Shown: positions 6,614 through 7,493 of the stretch, in pieces
How the letters are laid out: each line of letters opens with the position of its first letter
Numbering within the stretch: the first letter of the stretch is position 1
Source: HyVt-337 sp964428895
GTDB taxonomy: Bacteria > Planctomycetota > Phycisphaerae > SM23-33
NCBI GenBank assembly: GCA_964428895.1
Contig: CAYRZU010000108.1
Coordinates: forward strand, 1-7,493
DNA: 7,493 nucleotides
Direction: 5' to 3'
Notes under the pieces: model-generated
What the model was told of the DNA's origin: nothing
Seen by the model: only the letters and a program-made list of their open reading frames with translations
The model's database searches: none
Made by a program: the position numbers and the translations under genes

Positions 6614-7273
6614 ATGACCCCGGCATTGCTCGGCAAGAAAATCGGCATGACGCAGGTGTTCGACGAGACGGGTGTTCTGCATTCGGTGACTGTCGTTCAC
6701 GCTGTGCCCTGCACGGTACTTCAAGTAAAGACGCTCGAAACGGATGGCTACAACGCCGTTCAGATCGGCAGTGGTGACGTTAAGGCCCATCGCGCGACCA
6801 GGCCGCAGATTGGCCATGCCGCCAAGGCGCAAACGTCCGCCAAGCGATTCATTCGCGAAGTGCGGCTGAACGACGCCCCCGAGGACATGGAGGTCGGTCA
6901 GACCATCGCTGTGGATGTCTTTGAGGGCGTTCAGTTTGTCGACGTGGTTGGCACGAGTAAAGGCCGCGGCTTTGCCGGCGTGATGAAGCGTCACAACTTC
7001 AAAGGCATGGGCGACGGCCACGGCGTCAAGCGCATGCACCGGGCCGGCGGTTCGATTGCCTCTCACGGATCGGACTTGGGCGGCGGCGGCAATGTTAAGA
7101 AGGGCAAGCGGATGGCCGGCCACATGGGCGCCGCCCGCTGCACGTCACGCAATCATCGTTTGATTGCCGTGGACACCGAAAACGACCTTCTGCTGATCAA
7201 GGGCTCGTTGCCGGGCGCCAATGGCGATTCGGTCTACGTGCGATTGAGCAAAACCGCGAAGGTAAAGAGCTAA
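6614..7273 (+). CDS. rplC: 50S ribosomal protein L3
   Basis: L3 starts 50S assembly by binding 23S rRNA near its 3' end, and its long loop reaches towards the peptidyl transferase centre. The 219-residue product is near the E. coli length of about 209. Family blocks are ALLGKKIGMTQVFDETG (4-20), VVGTSKGRGFAGVMKRHNFK (111-130), HGVKRMHRAGGSI (136-148), KKGKRMAGHMG (162-172) and DLLLIKGSLPGANG (191-204). The tip segment 149-161 (ASHGSDLGGGGNV) is about four residues longer than in E. coli. It also lacks the GQNQTPG stretch whose glutamine (Gln150) is N5-methylated by PrmB. The start ATG is 8 nt after rpsJ, with AGGTG at 5 nt spacing. rplD follows after 18 nt. Confidence 0.97.
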   Translation: MTPALLGKKIGMTQVFDETGVLHSVTVVHAVPCTVLQVKTLETDGYNAVQIGSGDVKAHRATRPQIGHAAKAQTSAKRFIREVRLNDAPEDMEVGQTIAVDVFEGVQFVDVVGTSKGRGFAGVMKRHNFKGMGDGHGVKRMHRAGGSIASHGSDLGGGGNVKKGKRMAGHMGAARCTSRNHRLIAVDTENDLLLIKGSLPGANGDSVYVRLSKTAKVKS

Positions 7274-7280
7274 CGCTTTC

Positions 7281-7285
7281 AGGAT
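7281..7285 (+). promoter_or_regulatory. Ribosome binding site of rplD
   Basis: AGGAT lies 6 nt before the ATG at 7292, in the 18-nt gap after rplC. It supports the rplD start. Confidence 0.65.
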
Positions 7286-7291
7286 AGAACG

Positions 7292-7493
7292 ATGCTGGAC
7301 GTTCCCGTATACAACCAAAAGGGCAAGCAGGTCGAAACGCTGCAGGTCGATGAGCGCCTGCTGGGTTCCACCATCAACCCCTCGCTGCTGAAGCAGGCGG
7401 TGGTGGCCTATCATGCCAACCGCCGGCAGGGCACCGTCGCGACCAAGGGCCGCGGCATGGTGGCCGGCTCGACCAAGAAGATGTTCAAGCAGA
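7292..7493 (+). CDS. rplD: 50S ribosomal protein L4, N-terminal part (3' truncated by window)
   Basis: L4 binds domain I of 23S rRNA early in 50S assembly and lines the exit tunnel with an extended loop. In E. coli it also represses the S10 operon. Only the first 67 codons are present, starting MLDVPVYNQKGKQVETLQVD and reaching the tunnel-loop approach. The segment VVAYHANRRQGTVATKGRG (37-55), followed by VAGSTKKMFKQ, matches the L4 pattern VVAYxAxxRQGTxxxKxRxxVxGSxKKxxxQK. No stop occurs before the window edge. The start is supported by AGGAT 6 nt upstream, and gene order after rplC is the universal one. The leader of the upstream operon (about 60 nt) looks short for E. coli-style L4 attenuation. 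Confidence 0.95.
   Translation, partial: MLDVPVYNQKGKQVETLQVDERLLGSTINPSLLKQAVVAYHANRRQGTVATKGRGMVAGSTKKMFKQ

Overview
The window is a bacterial core transcription and translation locus, read entirely on the + strand. Its order is rpoC (3' two thirds) - rpsL - rpsG - fusA - rpsJ - rplC - rplD (5' end). The sequence is GC-rich with strong third-position GC bias, which explains the long open frames on the opposite strand. The beta' subunit carries a large insertion in its trigger loop. Together with the ribosomal-protein sequence style and the fusion of rpoBC with the str and S10 clusters, this suggests a Gram-negative-type lineage, tentatively Planctomycetota. That placement is an inference from remembered sequence features, not a search result.

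Layout. Positions 1-2867 encode the C-terminal 954 residues of RNA polymerase beta'; the NADFDGD catalytic loop lies just upstream of the window. After 35 nt comes rpsL (S12), and after a further 23 nt rpsG (S7). A 308-nt stretch without a convincing gene (3775-4082) follows; it is GC-rich and full of inverted repeats. Next is fusA (EF-G, 692 residues). A 135-nt AT-rich gap then holds a good sigma70-type promoter (TTGACA, 16 nt, TATCCT) with an A-tract upstream. This promoter probably opens the S10 operon: rpsJ, rplC (8 nt later) and rplD (18 nt later, cut by the window end).

The genes act together in expression. Beta' makes the transcripts, S12 and S7 build the 30S decoding and head regions, EF-G drives translocation, S10 serves the 30S head and (as NusE) antitermination, and L3 and L4 start 50S assembly. 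tuf, which lies between fusA and rpsJ in the E. coli str/S10 region, is absent here.

No new enzyme system, mobile element, CRISPR array, tRNA or rRNA is visible. The points most worth a second look are the structured 308-nt segment before fusA, the natural arginine in S12 at the streptomycin-linked Lys88 position, and an enlarged glycine-rich tip in the L3 loop that approaches the peptidyl transferase centre.
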